Assembly (NCBI GenBank): GCA_002418865.1
Contig: DIEY01000077.1
Location: forward strand, 1 to 5,126
DNA length: 5,126 nt
Direction: 5' to 3'
DNA from: Bacteroidales bacterium UBA5762
Lineage (GTDB): Bacteria > Bacteroidota > Bacteroidia > Bacteroidales > TTA-H9
The notes under the pieces were generated by a model. That model was not told where the DNA came from. It saw only the letters and a program-made list of their open reading frames with translations, and searched no databases. Shown here one piece after another: positions 4,971-5,126 of the stretch (positions are counted from its first letter, which is position 1; each line of letters starts with the position of its first letter). Made by a program: the position numbers and the translations under genes.

Positions 4971-5126
4971 CTTCTTTGCTTTCCCATTTGAATGATCACC
5001 AGCAGCAAGCTGATCACTCCAACGATCAGGAATACCATACCTGCCAGTAGAAAATTGAACTCGGCTGTTTCCAATTCCATTCCAAAATGCGGAAGATTCA
5101 CATAAAAGAATGGGGAAATGAAAATT
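4946..5126 (-). CDS. C-terminal end of a membrane protein (partial, enters from the right)
   Basis: On the minus strand 59 codons are open from the window edge to a TGA at 4948-4946. The translated end contains a polar stretch (FYVNLPHFGMELETAEF), then a strongly hydrophobic segment of about 22 residues (LLAGMVFLIVGVISLLLVII), then a basic tail (GKQRRKAVQTSI). This is the typical shape of a last transmembrane helix with its C-terminus in the cytosol. No ribosome site precedes the internal ATG, so the gene probably continues beyond the window. I do not recognise the family. Its position next to a RiPP operon would suit a transporter subunit, but the convergent orientation argues against membership in that operon. 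Confidence 0.55.
   Translation of the reverse strand, partial: IFISPFFYVNLPHFGMELETAEFNFLLAGMVFLIVGVISLLLVIIQMGKQRRKAVQTSI

Noticed and set aside
5008..5030. Inverted repeat CTGATC / GATCAG in the right edge
   Set aside because: It lies inside the partial membrane protein coding region, has only 6-bp arms with no T-tract, and is expected by chance.

Overview
This window is AT-rich and carries consensus Shine-Dalgarno sites (AAGGAGG type). That suggests a low-GC Gram-positive-like bacterium (Bacillota) or possibly a Chloroflexota lineage. No marker gene here fixes the taxon, so this is inference only.

Left part (1-1700): a rho-independent terminator at 35-61 closes a plus-strand unit that lies almost wholly outside the window. 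Next come two divergent genes. One, on the minus strand (106-885), is an unrecognised protein with a soluble N-terminal half and three C-terminal membrane helices. The other, on the plus strand (1123-1677), is a small HEPN-like protein with an intact R-x4-H motif. The AT-rich space between them (886-1122) holds candidate -10 boxes and short dyads. The 323 bases from 1678 to 2000 appear non-coding, and end with a hairpin plus T-tract and then a good promoter.

Centre and right (1946-4935): one compact operon that I read as a RiPP (ribosomally made, post-translationally modified peptide) biosynthetic unit. A 180-residue precursor (2001-2543) combines an N-terminal LysM domain, an NHLP (nitrile-hydratase-like leader peptide) segment, and a C-terminal tail of about 25 residues made only of Val, Ala, Ile, Asp and Pro. 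It is followed by a radical SAM enzyme with a twitch/SPASM-like C-terminal cysteine set (2558-3580) and a cobalamin-binding-type radical SAM enzyme (3577-4935). The first enzyme gene has a TTG start without a visible ribosome site, and the second overlaps it by ATGA, so translation looks coupled. A V/A-rich core, an NHLP leader, a radical SAM enzyme and a B12 radical SAM enzyme recall the proteusins (polytheonamide-like peptides), where such enzymes epimerise residues and C-methylate unactivated carbons. The LysM domain on the precursor is the unusual part and the best candidate for something undescribed.

Right edge (4946-5126): the C-terminal end of a convergent minus-strand membrane protein. 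No protease, transporter or immunity gene can be identified inside the window.
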